Positions 11,089-23,843 of a DNA stretch of 64,000 bases are shown here, in pieces. The stretch comes from Phlebotomus papatasi (Eukaryota > Arthropoda > Insecta > Diptera > Psychodidae). The notes below the pieces were generated by a model that saw only the letters and a list, made by a program, of their open reading frames with translations, had not been told where the DNA came from and searched no databases. The number at the start of each line of letters is the position of its first letter. The first letter of the stretch is position 1. A program made the translations under genes and the position numbers. Location: NCBI RefSeq assembly GCF_024763615.1, contig NC_077222.1:66340001-66404000 (forward strand), written 5' to 3'.

Positions 11089-13551
11089 ATCTCCAAGTAT
11101 TCGTAACATTCACATCTCTTTCTGAATTAAAAACTCAAATTTTTCTCCAAAGCTTTCCAAAGTAGATGTAAGCAGACATTAAAAGTTTCATAGATAATTA
11201 AAAAATTCTAAATTCAGGGAGGAGAAAAAGATTGAAAATTCTAAAGAAAGATTCTGAAAACAAAACAAAACATTTTCCAGCTCACTGTGGAACACCCATA
11301 CCAAGGGTCGAAAGCTTTGGAGAAAAATTTGAGTTTTTAGTTGAGACACCGGAAGATCTGTATCCAATATGTTTTTAGATGTTCACTTACTTCATTATTA
11401 AAACATAGAAGAAATAAAAAAAGCTTCTGGTTCAAATTTTTTGATTTCATAGTTTCTAAAAAAGAAAAATTGAACATTCTAAAAAAGTTTTTAAGATAAA
11501 ATTTGTACTTTTGATGTACAAGGTTCCAGATTTTTCGAAAATATTATGATGGATAGTGTCTCATTTTACAATTTGAATCTATTAAAATGGCTGCAAAAAC
11601 AATTTATGATTAGATTAAATATTTTGGGATTGATTTTTCAAAAATATTTCAAACATCTTTATCCAATTTTATCCTAGTAGTGTCTCTTCAATGTATTTAA
11701 TTACTTCGATGGTTTGTTAAATTTTTCCAATTACTTTCCGAAATTCCTCAGATTACACAAATCAAGCGTAAACATTTCCTCAATCTTCCCACGACATCAT
11801 CCCTGAGTAAGCAAAGGAGATACCAGAAACTCATTTGCATTTCTGTAACATCGAGATGGATTTTTTCTCACCCTGCACTCAAGGCGAGATAAGAAAGGGA
11901 GTCTGGAGGGTCTTTTTTCGCACTTCACATCATCTGGCAAAGGCATTCCGTGGGAGGAAGAAGGAACACTCCTGATGGCAAAATCTTCCGAATTTGAGAC
12001 ATCTTCCCAAGTAAAAAATGTGCTTCCCATTTTACTCCTGAAGAAGATTTCTGTTTTCAATGAATGCATGAAATTGGAAACAAGAGTGTCCTCAAGAGGA
12101 TCTTCCGAGTTGGAGGAAAAAACTCTGACAAAATTGACGATGATGAGTGATGATCTTTGAATGTTGCGAAGATTCAAGAGGGAGTCGCATCATCTGCTTC
12201 TTCGTTTTTTTTCCACAGTTACCTCAAGACGTATTTTCTTGGGCTTTCGAGCGAAAAAAAACATCCAGGGATGTTTTGGAGGAAAAAATAAAGTGAGATG
12301 AAGATGACAGACATGATCAAAATAAACATGGTTTTTTGCTTTCCAAATATAGGGCAGGCGATAGATAAAATCCTCCAAATGTTATCGTTAATAATTAGGG
12401 AATTTTTTTCTCATTTTGTAGATCTCCTTAAGGTCGTTTTGTCCTAAAAGGACTAAAGAATACAAAAAAAGATGAAATGGACTTTTTGTGTCTACCCAGA
12501 AAAAAATCATCTTTTAGACTATTTCAGACAATGAAAAAAGGGTTAGAAAAAGGCTCTAATGAAGTTTAAAAAAAAAAAACCAACCCTTTGGTCTCTAATC
12601 CTCCTCAAGCACCTGGACACTTCGGGGATGATTTATGATGGAGCTTCTTGTGCAACACTTTCGGTGCGTTTTTCTCACAAAAAGCTGCCATCGAAGGCAT
12701 CAAAGTCACTGTCTCATTATTCAGCAAGAGATGTTAAAGGAATTTATTCATGTCGAGTCACGCCAATCAGACCAAAAATTCGAAGGAGAATCAATGAAAT
12801 TTGCATGCGATTCCTTCTCTGGCTATTGCCAGTTGCTCACTCGACAAAATTGGACAAAATGCAAAATAATATACAATACCCAGAGAGAAGGGACTATTGA
12901 CGAAGTGTCACTCGAATTGAATCATTCACTGACTTTTGAGTGAGTTTTGCAAGTTTATAAACTTAGTTCATCCGATTGTTCATAAAAAAGAGCATTCAAA
13001 ATTACACATCAAATGTGAGTTTGACTAAAATTACAACGAAATTTCTTGCCAAAAGGATTCAGCTATGTGAAATTGGAATGTTTGCAAGATATAAGGCCTT
13101 TTATTTGCCCTATAGTAGATCACATTCTAGCAATTAGAACCTATGAAATAGCTATTTTAAGTTTCGTTTTAGAAACCACGATTATAGTACCTATCAGTTT
13201 GCAGGGGGTCCCGAGATTATGCATATTTTCGGAACTGAAAACAGCCGTTCGCAATGGCTATCACCACCCCTTGGTATGTAGTCTGTGGAGTTCAAACCAA
13301 ACCAAACCAAATCTCACATTCACATACAGATTCATATGGGCTTTCTTTTGCATTCACGATCGTTAAGCGAAATGTATTACAAGTTAGGACTGGGCTCCTG
13401 TTGTAACATGCTGAAGCCTGTGGAGGATTAAATATACTAAATTTCTGATGCAATAATTTTGATCTGCAAGCTTTAGTTGAGCTCGTGAGCTGGCTTCAAA
13501 TAGTTCCATATAAAAGACAATTTTCCATAGGGTTCTAATAAGTCTAATCTG
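11089..13551. other. Intergenic sequence, nothing recognised
   Basis: No splice-bounded exon or family motif was recognised. Frames at about 11800-12940 on both strands show no known domain. Confidence 0.45.
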
Positions 13552-13780
13552 TAGGGGAATTCTGTACCAGTATGACAATGCCATATGACAAATTTAATAA
13601 TGTTTATGTGGCATATACGGAAAAATAAATCGCAGATAAAATTCATATCAATTACTAAGAGCTTTATAAAGCTTCTTGCAATGACCATTCGATGCTCACT
13701 GGACTTTAATGTTGACCTGCTCACGAATTTATCGTGAAAATTTGCCATATGACATTGTCATATCGCTACAGAATTCCTCA
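13552..13780. mobile_element. MITE with about 45-bp inverted repeats
   Basis: GGGGAATTCTGTA followed by TATGACAATGCCATATGACA on the left pairs with the inverse GCCATATGACATTGTCATA and TACAGAATTCCTC on the right. The outermost bases resemble the TAGGGGA ends of the MITEs at 20081 and 35771. Confidence 0.7.
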
Positions 13781-14279
13781 ACTGGATGGTCTTTTATTGT
13801 ACTAAAGACTGGTAACATTATCTCAGATTTATTAGTAACTTGAATAAAAATGATTCCGAGTCCAGGACTTCTCTTTGAGGTCGAGCAGTAAAAAAATTGA
13901 AAAAAAAATTATCAAAGTTTTGGAAAGAAACTCAAATGATTACTACTTCTATGTTAACCGTAGAATTAGCAATTTTACAGTAATGTTTATAGTAATTTTA
14001 TAAAAATTTTAATAGATAAAGAGGTGTTCTTAGAATTTTTATCATATAAATCACTTGAATTAGTGTAGGTTATTATATTTTTTGCTAATATTGCTTAATA
14101 AGTAAAATAGCTGGATTTCAATACCTTAGTAGTGAATGGTTTACTAAAAGTTATGAGTTGAATTTTACTTTGTTTCAAATTCTGTAGTTACAAAATCTTC
14201 ATATCTATATATCCATTATTAGATAATATAGATAGTAGATTTAGGACATTTCTTATATTTAGAAATTTTGCTATATCTA
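13781..14279. other. AT-rich sequence, nothing recognised
   Basis: Very A/T-rich spacer between two elements; no gene or repeat end seen. Confidence 0.5.
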
Positions 14280-15872
14280 CACAGTAAAAAAATATTACAA
14301 CTAAAATAGTGGGTAATTTTTTGCATCACTATTTTAGTGGTAATTTTGGGAAACGTGTAATTTCTTTAGCGTGTAATTTTCAGCGAGTAATCTTTTGCGT
14401 GTAATTTTTTCCGTGTAATATGTAGAATGTAACCTTGAATTTTGTGTAAAGTGCTGCGTGTAAAATATAAAAACTTGTAATTTCAAACGTGTAATTTTAT
14501 TGCCTTGTAATTTTTCTTATACAAAATATTAATTTCATTTACAAAATAACAATTTTGATACTACCGCTCTATTCCTTGCTCCTCCATTTTCCATTCCCTT
14601 CAGATTCCTTCATTTTAAACAGCTGATGTCCCGAAGAAGATGTGACTTTGGGGGCAAATCTGTAAAAAAAATATGTTACAAAATATAAGAGATTGAAAAG
14701 GAAAATTTGTTATTCCGGGAACAATATTTAAACGATCGTGAAAAGATTGAGACAAGACGAACATTAAAGAAAAAAACTATAACCTTAGGGGGCTGTTGGC
14801 TGTCTTCACTGCTCCACCAACTATTCCTCCTTCACCTCCTTAATCATTGTTGCATTTCGTCTTCTGCTGTTTATTCAACCTTCAGACCCTCTTCTCGTCT
14901 TGTGGTCCATCCCCATGATCCACTTTGCTCTGTAAATATAAAATAAACTCAATTGTATAAAAGGGTATTGCCGTAGAAACCGTGGAAGTCACAGATTGTC
15001 AGTGGTGTGCCCCACAATTAAGGCTCTAAGGGAAATTGTTCCCGGAATGACAGAAGCGCGGGAAGGATTCCAGATTCCACAATGGAAAAATAAGTTCAAG
15101 ATAAACCACTTAAATATGTGCGGATCACTGTGGGATGCATTATGGATCCACTAAAAGATCACAGGAGTGCTCCACAGTACAAAACACTAAGGGAAATCAT
15201 CTATTTCGGAGAAAATATGTGGAGTTGTGACAAGTTGAAACATGTTCAAAATCCATTGAAATAAATGCAAGTTTTCGCACCGTATTTTTAAAGGATTTCA
15301 CTATTATAGGAATGATGATCACACTTGGGGCTACTTTGGGGGCCACCACTGACCAAAATATGCCCTTTGAGACAGAAAAATTGGACAAAATACGGACAGA
15401 AACACTCAAAGTGACGCCAAGCACCACGGTATAATTTCACATTGGTTTTTTTCCACAATTTCTCGCAATAAAACGTTGAAATCCGCACTGAGATGATGTA
15501 TTTCACTGTTTTCTTAAAGGATTTGATCTTCTTTAATCAAAATTAGGGCATAAAAACTCAAAAAACAGGAGAAAATACTCACCGATATGGATGCTTCCTG
15601 CAGCTGTCAAACTGTAATGGTGAATTTACACGTTTTGAATTACACGCATCAAATTTTACACGCAGTGGAATTTTTACCACTTTTTTAGTGACACAGTTCC
15701 ACTTGAATAGTGGTAAAATTACATTTTTGAATTACACGCTGAAAATTTTTACACAAATTATTTTTTTACACAAAATTTACCATTTTTATAGTGGTAAAAA
15801 TTAAAATTTACAATTCTTTTAGTGGTAATTTGGAAATTACACGTTATTTTTTTTACACGATTTTTTACTGTG
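14280..15872. mobile_element. CACAG-ended 1.6-kb element with subterminal word arrays
   Basis: Ends CACAGTAAAAAAAT and ATTTTTTACTGTG with TA duplicated outside (14278-14279, 15873-15874). The left 230 bp repeat the word GTGTAATTT about seven times; the right 260 bp repeat AAATTACAC and GTGGTAAAA in inverted orientation. Inverted subterminal arrays with 2-3 bp duplications are a known hallmark of CACTA/EnSpm elements. The central 1 kb (about 14560-15600) has more balanced composition but no recognisable transposase, so it is probably non-autonomous. Confidence 0.8.
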
Positions 15873-15874
15873 TA

Positions 15875-16725
15875 GTACAAGTTTTAATCCTACATAATTA
15901 AAATACATAATTTATCAGCTTTGAAGCTCAAATACTAATCTTAGTATATTTAATTAACCTTGTGATTTGAATTAGATATGTTAATAGTTAGTGAAATATT
16001 AGGATAATACCCAAAACAATTGTACTACGGTTGATTGGTTTTATATTGTATTTAGTAAATTTAACAAATCATGTAAATGAACATGAACGCAGGTATACTT
16101 TCTGAAATCTAATAAAATAAACTTATTAAATAAATTAAGAATAAACTTTAGGATTTTGTACAACACAAAAGTTTTAATCTACTCTCAAAAATTTATTTAA
16201 AAAAAAAATTATATTATCTTTAAACTCCAGAAATGCATGCTCCTTAAATTTTATTATACTAGATCATCATAGTTAAAATGTTTAAGAACATATATTTGTC
16301 AAGAATTTCCAGTTGTCCGGAATTCAAAATTTTACATTACAAATCTACATATCCTTCTAAAATTTATTCAAAAAATTAAAGAAATATAATGTTAGTTAAA
16401 TACTTCTACGTATTATTTTAATTATTTTATATAATTTTATCTAATTTAAAGTATTGAAAAATATTTATAAAATTGATAGTGAAAGCAATTGTAATTTTAA
16501 TAGATTTTTTAGAAAATAAAAAAACTTGTAGTTTTTTGATATATTTTAGTGAAAATATTAGTTACTATCAAAATAACTAAATCCGATATAAATATAAAAT
16601 TAAATATTTTAGAATTAGCACAATAAAATATAAAATACTTTTCTTTAAAAAACCATTTCCTAAGATTGAAAAAAAAAAACAATATATTGCAATGAACTTA
16701 ATATATTTAATGAAAATACTAAGTT
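15875..16725. other. AT-rich sequence, nothing recognised
   Basis: Extremely A/T-rich with no supported feature. Confidence 0.5.
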
Positions 16726-16884
16726 TAGGGGAGGGTGGCCAGCGTGGCCAGCCTTAAATATTTCTTTATTTTTCTTTTTTCTAAAGCAAAAAATCTTTTC
16801 TAATAATTCTTTTCTTTACTGTTAATCCAATTCTATTTTATTGTGTTAATGGAATAGAATTCAAAGGCTGACCATCATCTCCTA
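16726..16884. mobile_element. Short TA-flanked MITE
   Basis: TAGGGGAGGGTGGCCAGC at the left pairs with GGCTGACCATCATCTCCTA at the right; the interior is pyrimidine- and A-rich. TA duplication suggests the Tc1/mariner group. Confidence 0.65.
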
Positions 16885-17124
16885 GTAAATTTAATATACT
16901 GTCTAATAAAGTACTAGATCTAATCATAAGTATTACCAAAACCAGCTGCTCAATACGATAATTTCAAAAAAAATAAATTAATAAATATTTAACAAATAAA
17001 TTAATAATTCATTAATAAATGCAATAATAAATAAAATTAATTAATTTAATTTTTACTGCTCAAATTGTGAAGTGACTATTTATTTAAATAATGATTTCAG
17101 TGTTTTTTTTTTTGTAAAATAAAT

Positions 17125-17609
17125 ATAGTAAAGTGGGGTAACTGGATAGTTTTCCGAAGAGTGCTACTTAAACGCTTGTTTTTGGAATTATGATATTCTT
17201 TTTTACTTCTTCTAAATCCATAAAATTATTCACTGTTTCATTCAGAAACATAATATTAAAAAAATATCAAAAATATTAAAGAAAATTTATAAAATATTGA
17301 TAATACTGTAATAAATCAGCATGCACTAACTGGGTCGCCTTTTCGCTAATTCCCTTTTAATTAAACCTTTGGATTTGAAATACTTTTTCACAAGGAAAAA
17401 ATAATAAATGTTTTCAATCAACCAGATGTCATTAGCGAAAATATCACTGCTAGAAAATTTTTAGTGAAGAACCCAGCTGGCACAAGATTGAAATGAGACG
17501 ATTACACTCACTTATTTAATGGATAAAAATATTATTTTTGCTTTTTCTCAAACATGAATAGTTATATTATGTTACGGAAATAAAAATAAAAATATTATTT
17601 TAAGTGGAT
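17125..17609. mobile_element. Internally deleted relative of the pogo-type transposon at 21-23 kb
   Basis: Its left part (TATAGTAAAGTGGGGTAACT, then CTTGTTTTTGGA) matches 21041-21110 and its right part (AACCCAGCTG, then AAATATTATTTTAAGTGGAT) matches 22990-23170, while the transposase region between is absent. This is a non-autonomous deletion derivative. Its outer right end is displaced or lost where the MITE at 17610 inserted. Confidence 0.7.
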
Positions 17610-17843
17610 TAGGGTAAAGTGATGTAATTTGGAATTAATGCTACAAGTTGGACAATTCGCCGGTACAAGTTGGAGATGGCTTTTTCTTGATAAATACAGT
17701 ACAAAATTTGTTTTTAAGCACAAGGAACAAATTATAAAACTAAAGCATTAAAAATATACAAATAAAAATGAAGTACTAAATTTATCAAGACAAAAAGCCC
17801 TGTCCAAATTGTACCATTGTCCAACTTGTACCACTTTACCCTA
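17610..17843. mobile_element. TA-flanked MITE (Tc1/mariner-type)
   Basis: TAGGGTAAAGTG and TACAAGTTGGACAAT on the left are mirrored by ATTGTCCAACTTGTA and CACTTTACCCTA on the right. The TA dinucleotide flanks both ends. It interrupts the right edge of the pogo derivative at 17125-17609. Confidence 0.85.
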
Positions 17844-20080
17844 GTCATAAACGATCCAGATAGCGAAACGCCCGGATTAGCACACTTGACTGTAAAGCAC
17901 CTTCAATGAGCGATTAAAGTGCAATCTTAGCACCAATTTGATTCTTTTTTTAAAATATCCGCTTTTCATGCACAGCACATTGTATGAATTGCAGGCCAGA
18001 AGGGCTGAATGAGTGCAATTTGGAGGTGCCTTGTTCGTTGAAATTTGGTTTTATGGGTCCAACAAACAGGGACGCAATTTCCAATGCAGATCATTAAATT
18101 CAGCTGTCCCCTATTTTGGACACAGAAAAAAAAGTATCCCCTGGGATGCTAATGAAGTCATTATAGACATTTAAAAATAGCGTGTAACTGGAAAAATGTG
18201 ACTAACCCTTTCCCTTCCATCATCGCTGAGGAATTTCCCTGAAAGACAGCATAATTCATGATTAAAATTTATTGGAATAATTCAACGTCTCTATCTTGTT
18301 GCCTGTCTAAAATTAAATGCCACTAATCGTCAAAAATATGCCTTATTGAAATAGTAGAGCTTCAGTTACATTTAATCCGTCATTTTTTCCAAGAAGGGAG
18401 GGCAGAAAATTAAGTCCAGCAGTTGGTGAAGGAGTCTATAAATAGGAATTTCATTTTTTCGGATAAATGGGAGAAAGTCTGGAGGAGAAAAAAAATCAGT
18501 TGGAAGAAAAAGGGGTTCTCCAGAAGCAATTTTTGGCATCCGGAGTGGAATAAAAAATTTTAGGAAAAAAATCTCTGAGAGTGTCTCAGACTCAATTTCC
18601 GGAAGGTAGGGCGACCCAATTTTTCTGGCCAGCTAAAACACCCGTGCAGAAATAAATTGGAATGTCTTGAGTGAAGTTGGAGGAACGTGAGAAAACATAT
18701 GTCTGAATGGGTCTTTTTGTTTGCCACTGTTTTGCATCCGAATGGCCGGAAAAGCTGCAGAATTAGTGGCACATTGTTCCACTCTTCAGCTACCATTTCT
18801 TTCACTTCAAGAAGCCAGTGGCATAACATTAGCCCAGCCACTGGTGAGAATTACGCAGCATTGACCCAATTCTTCTTGGAAATTCACCTTCCACCCTGAG
18901 GATTGCCAGAAGCATCAGAGAAATTATTCAGAAAGCGAAATGACACAGCCAACAAAATTAATTCATTCCTCCAGGAAATTTCCTTTCTTTCACAGGCAAT
19001 TAAATTCAACTGCAATTTTGAGAGTCAGAGGGTGGAACAAGTTGGGGTTTCTCCCCCTTTTTTATCGAGGTATCCCAGTAATTAATTGTGATTTAATTAA
19101 CTAAGAATTTAAATGACGAATTGACCTAAATGCTTATGAGCGTAATTACAATATTAAATATTGTTTTAACAAAATATTTGGGGTAATTTATTTAAAATGT
19201 TATGCACATCTTTTAGGGGATTTAAGGGTAAGTGGAATGGTCTTGTGAAAGTGAATATTTCTCTGACCAGAATACATTTGCATTTTTAATTGTGTTCCTT
19301 GTAAAGATAATTAATGAGAACATTTATTTAACATGAAGATTTATTAGATGGTCAATCATTTTACGATCTGGGGGATTGTTTGATATTTAAACACTCATAT
19401 TAAGTACAAAAAGGCATGGCCCTTTATTGTTAAACATTTCAAAGAAATATCGTAAAAAAATAATTTTGTAATGTTTCTAATTTATTAACCTTAGTACAGG
19501 AATGTTTTGCATACATTTTTTTGAAAAAGTTGCATTTTTAAGAATTTATATAATTGTTCCTCTTTCATAAATTTAAATATAAATTAAAAATTTAGAGTAA
19601 CTTCTGCAAGGTTGAAACAGCAATTATGAATAATTCTAAAGTTACTCGTACTCACTTTCGACATCTAGTTAAATTTAATCACTTAAAATATGGCCTTTTG
19701 TGTTTCTTTTTATCCAAACGCTGCATTTTCTTTCCTGTGTCAAATCTAAATTGAAATTTAATTTTATCACGGAATATTGAAATCTGACAAATCCTGACGA
19801 TATTTTCAGGCAACTCTAATCGATGAAATACGCTTCGAAAGTTATGAAACGAAAACCAAGATTAAAAATTAAATTCAAGTGGAATAGAAGTAAATTTTGA
19901 TTAAATTATTCTCTTTAATTATATGGACGGTTTAGGCTAGTTTTAAATGGTGCGATAAATTTTGGAAAGAAATTGAAATTCATCTATTGACAAACATATT
20001 TTATCAAGTCAAAATTAAAAGTCTTTAGATAAAGAAAAAGTGAGGGCGACATAAGAAAAAAATATTGAAAAATTGTACCA
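17844..20080. other. Intergenic sequence, nothing recognised
   Basis: No gene is supported. The region around 18500-19080 has more balanced base composition than its surroundings and open frames on both strands, but no recognisable domain or splice-bounded exon. Confidence 0.45.
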
Positions 20081-20572
20081 TAGGGGAGACAGGGGCATGG
20101 CAAGCATGTGGCAAGTTAATTTTTTTTATATGGAGCTATTTGAAGCCAATTTCCTACATTGATCTCGGACTCAGCTCACAGTGCTCCGAGGAAAAAATGT
20201 ATTTAAACAAAAATTTAGTATATTTATCCCTCCTTACGTTAAGGTATCTTATAATACGGAAAAACTTCTCACTTTTTAGATATTTAGCGTAACGGTCGCG
20301 AGTGCAAAAAAATTCTCATACAAATTTAAATCGAAATATGCGAAAGCGGCTTCAAATTTAAGGCAACTTGCCAGGGGCGTGGGGCATGGTTTTGGATATT
20401 GGTATGTTATAGTTTGCTTTACAAGGAATATTGAGGAAACCATAATTTTATTGAAGTAAACACCTCTCTTCCTATTCTTTAAAATATTTATAAACCTGAT
20501 ACTAACGCTTTTTTGCAAATTGTACGTAACGAAAAATTTCATTCGCTGGCTAATTTGGCCGAGTCTCCTCTA
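20081..20572. mobile_element. TA-flanked MITE with TAGGGGAGAC ends
   Basis: TAGGGGAGACAGGGGCATGG at the left pairs with GGCCGAGTCTCCTCTA at the right. The terminal bases resemble those of 35771-36669 and of 58810-59722, so these may belong to one related group of Tc1/mariner-type MITEs. Confidence 0.65.
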
Positions 20573-20612
20573 TTTTAAAGTTGCAATATTAAATTAATTA
20601 TTATTAATTAAA

Positions 20613-20822
20613 TTAACACTAAACCTACCGACCGTTGTTGAGCGTTTTTCGGTCAAATGACAAACCGTGGTGGGGTATGATACTCCAAAAATTGTCTTGT
20701 AAAAGAGCAAAAAATTAAAATTTAAACACTGAAAAATATATTACATGCATATTTTTAAAAAAAAAAATTGGTTCATCTAAAATCCAAAATACAAATATTT
20801 CCTGTTGGCTGATGAGTGTTAA
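20613..20822. mobile_element. Possible TTAA-flanked MITE
   Basis: TTAA precedes CACTAAACCTACCGACCG on the left and follows GGCTGATGAGTG on the right. TTAA target sites are the signature of piggyBac, but the terminal repeats are short (CACT/AGTG), so support is modest. Confidence 0.4.
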
Positions 20823-21433
20823 CCTAGCTCTTTAACGAAGGATTTTGTATTTACTCCCGATCACAAGTAGATTTTGATCCTCCAATAGTGTCTTGGATGA
20901 AAGGTAAATGGAACTCTATTTGCACAAAATGTCGTTGAAGTTCGAAGAATTCAAATTCAATTTCGAACAAGTTGGGGAAAATTTATCAAATATCACACTA
21001 AAAAGCTCGCAAAAGAGTTACTCAGTGATTATGGAGTGATTATAGTAAAGAGAGGTAATCCGGATACTTTTCATTGAGTGCGACTTTAATGCTTGTTTTT
21101 GGACTGATGAAATATTTTTTTCGCCATTCCAAATCAATAGAATTATTCTTTGTTTAATTTAGAATCATAATAGAAATAGAATTTTAGCAATAATATTGAT
21201 GAAAATTAATAAAATTACGATAATATTAATATATGCGCAAGAATGTTACTGCGATGCTTTTTTGTAACTCCGTTGAATTCGATGAAACTCGGATGCTCAT
21301 TTTAAGGAAAAGTTTAATGCATAAAAATGAGAAGATATTATTTCAAAAACATTTTTTAGAGTTTTATTCCATCAATTCATTTCATTAATTTATTATTTAA
21401 TTATATATATTTTTATTTATTTTAAGATTGCAC

Positions 21434-22723
21434 TCAATTCTTTGATTTTTCCTCGGTTTTCTTGGCTGACTTCCTTCCACGTTTTTTCTTTTCAGCTTCA
21501 ATTGGCATTTGAGCCTTTTCCTTTACCATGTGTTTCTCCTTTAGTTTTATCTCCTTTTCTTCTGCCCTTATATTTTTGTTCCTCTCTCTGGTCAACTTCC
21601 GTTCAGCAATTTCTTTCTTTTTTTGTAAATCCTGCCTCAATTTTTCCTCCTGTTCCGCGATAATTTCCTCGGAAGATACAATATACTGGTGTTTGACATT
21701 GCTGGCTTTGACCCTCTTCTTCTGACGACGTTTTGGAATTTCTCCTGGACAGAAATAGCATTGTTTTAGTGTGTCGAAGATCGGTTGAATCTCAAAAGTT
21801 GCAGAGAGTTGGTTTCCAGGGATGACTGGATCATTTGAAGGATTATTGTCGGTGGCCTGATCGTGCTGGTTATTGATAATGGACTCCTCTGAATGTTGGA
21901 AAACATTTTTCGGGAAATAAAGACCAGCATAGAAAAGTGGCCCATCCATCCAGCCACTCTGTGGTGACGTTCCCATTTTCCATCCTTCTGCGTTGTGAAT
22001 GGCAATTTTTGGAGTAATGTCAGTTTTATGAACAGCCATTGGAGGAGCAAGTTCGCCAGTAGCTGACACCATGAAGAGTACTGTGATACATTGCTTCGGT
22101 CCTGAATTTTTAAGAGATGGAACTACACGTGAACCTCTCCTGGACAGGACATTTCCATCTTCCGGTGTCAAAAAGAAGGCACTTTCGTCGCAATTAAAAA
22201 CACGGTCTGGTGAAATGCTCAGAAGGTTGTGTTCTGTGAAATATCCAAGACAATTCTGAAACCATTCCGTGAGGTCTTCAGCAGTAACAGTAGCTCTTTC
22301 CAATGAGAAGGATTTTGGTTTGCGTTTGCTGAGTTCTGGATGACGCTTAAGAAAATTCCTGAACTAAACGTCTCCGGGTCTTCCAGCTGTAAAATGGTTT
22401 GGAATTTTGTAGACCTCACAGATGAGTTTAACGCTGTCCAGAACTTGTTCCTTCCCGATGGGATGCCAGCCATCCGCACATCCCAGGATCCATTTGACAA
22501 GTTCTTTTTCCTGTTCTTTTGAAAGAATTGTTGGCCTGCCATTGGGGCACTCTTCCGGGTATCTGCCAGTCAATTTGTTGTGCAGTGTTGTTCTTGGGAC
22601 ATTAAATGTTTTGGATGCATATGCTATGGTAGAACCATCTCGTACACACTGCAAGGCATTCCTAATACCTTCCTTAGAGTCGGGCTTGTCCTTATAGGTC
22701 TTTTCTTTTGTTCCCTTTGGCAT
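21434..22723 (-). pseudogene. pogo/Tigger-type transposase pseudogene
   Basis: The product would be a cut-and-paste transposase of the pogo branch of Tc1/mariner acting on the element that contains it. The start ATG at 22723 follows a splice acceptor. An N-terminal Psq-type helix-turn-helix is visible at about residues 15-60 (VPRTTLHNKL), then a CENP-B-like second DNA-binding block (GRPTILSKEQEKELVKWI) and the pre-catalytic GRPG-FRNFLKRHPELS motif. An in-frame TAG (22366-22364) interrupts that motif at the position where pogo proteins usually have Trp, a one-base change. The same frame then runs to 21434 with the first catalytic aspartate in NCDESAFF. The stretch that should carry the second and third acidic residues is missing: the frame jumps from PLFYAGLYFPKNVF to unrelated polar sequence and a long Lys/Glu-rich, probably coiled-coil tail. 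About 429 codons. The family is clear; the exact subfamily is not. Confidence 0.85.
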
Positions 22724-22871
22724 CTGAAACAGAAAAAGAGTCCTGAACAATGCAAATTCTGAACCAAAACATTGACTTTCACCGCATCCGACATGCATCG
22801 AAATGTAAACATTCACAAAAATCACTTATTTCTGTATGAATTATTTATATTATCAATAAACTCTTACTCAC
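22724..22871 (-). other. 5'-leader intron of the pogo transposase gene
   Basis: On the minus strand the leader reads ATCTACAAG then GTGAGTAAG (donor GT at 22871-22870), and TTTCTGTTTCAG (acceptor AG at 22725-22724) directly precedes the ATG. Length 148 bp. Both signals match insect splice consensus well; transcription itself is not shown. Confidence 0.6.
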
Positions 22872-23236
22872 CTTGTAGATCAATAACTACACTAACTTTT
22901 ATTAATAATTTTGATTGCAAATAATGTTTTATTATATAGAAAAAACACTAAACTTTTTCCAGCGACGAGCTGTCAACAGCAAAATTTTCTCAGAAATTAA
23001 ATTTTTAGTACACAACCCAGCTGACCCGAGCTTAAAAAATATTTCTTTTACCCACTTATTAAACCGATAAAAATATAATTTTTGGTTTTTCTTAAAGTAG
23101 AATAGTTATAATATGATACTTCAGTAATTAATTACAGAAATAAAAATATAAATTATATTTTAAGTGGATGTATCGGAGTTAAATCGGTCGCGGCATCCGA
23201 GTTTTGCAATCGTCGGAGTTACATGGCCTTACTATA

Positions 23237-23843
23237 AATACTGGGGCGAAAACAGTAAACGTCATTGTTCAGTTTTTTTCCTCACAACAATGTGAAGACC
23301 GTCACATTTTGACACTTGAGCACTTCGAAATTCGAACAGGATGTAACTTCCGCCACCTTGCGAAAGTATTAAGAAGTAAGAAAGTCTCTTTTTTGGATCT
23401 TCAAATAGATTCTCGAATTTTTGAAGATCTACTTCTATACGGAAAGACTAGATCACAACTTATTCTACAAGACGAAACGTGGAGTAAAATACATCAAAAT
23501 TGGTATTTCATCAACTAAATTCTCCCAAAATTTCATTTTTTTTTCGAAAATACTTCATTCTAGGACTAGTTTAACTAATCAGCCATCAGGAAATATTTGG
23601 TTTTTGGATTTCAACTGAATCAATTCCAATAATTCTGCATTTAAAGATACATTTTTAGAACATTTTAAAAATGTGCACCGTCAAATATCCGTTTTATTAA
23701 TTCTTTTAATTCTCAAGCTTTCAACTAAACCAAGTTGAATAAATATTAAGAAATATTTTGCAAAGCCCTAATTTTTCCTGGAGTTTAGAGTTTTCGCAAA
23801 AATTTTCAAGCAAATTACTTTAATCTGGATTATGCCATTTTAT
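23237..23843. other. Intergenic sequence, nothing recognised
   Basis: An open frame of about 100 codons begins near 23204 at the transposon edge but matches no family I know; otherwise AT-rich spacer. Confidence 0.4.

Larger units (their letters stand above)
21043..23234 (-). mobile_element. pogo-type DNA transposon, 2.2 kb, inactive
   Basis: Left end TAGTAAAGAGAGGTAATCCG and right end CGGAGTTACATGGCCTTACTA are imperfect inverted repeats with TA outside each (21041-21042, 23235-23236), as expected of pogo/Tigger elements. It contains a minus-strand transposase gene at 21434-22723 with a 5'-leader intron. The gene has a nonsense codon and an internal deletion, so the copy cannot encode active enzyme. 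A deletion derivative sits at 17125-17609. Confidence 0.8.

Noticed and set aside
11797..12943. Open frames up to 126 codons, possibly a small secreted protein
   Set aside because: No signal peptide or family motif, and competing frames occupy the opposite strand.
13046..13366. 106-codon plus-strand frame
   Set aside because: No recognisable domain; ends near a MITE and has no splice or promoter support.
18560..19085. Frames on both strands near a more GC-balanced stretch
   Set aside because: No homology recognised and no consistent splice sites.
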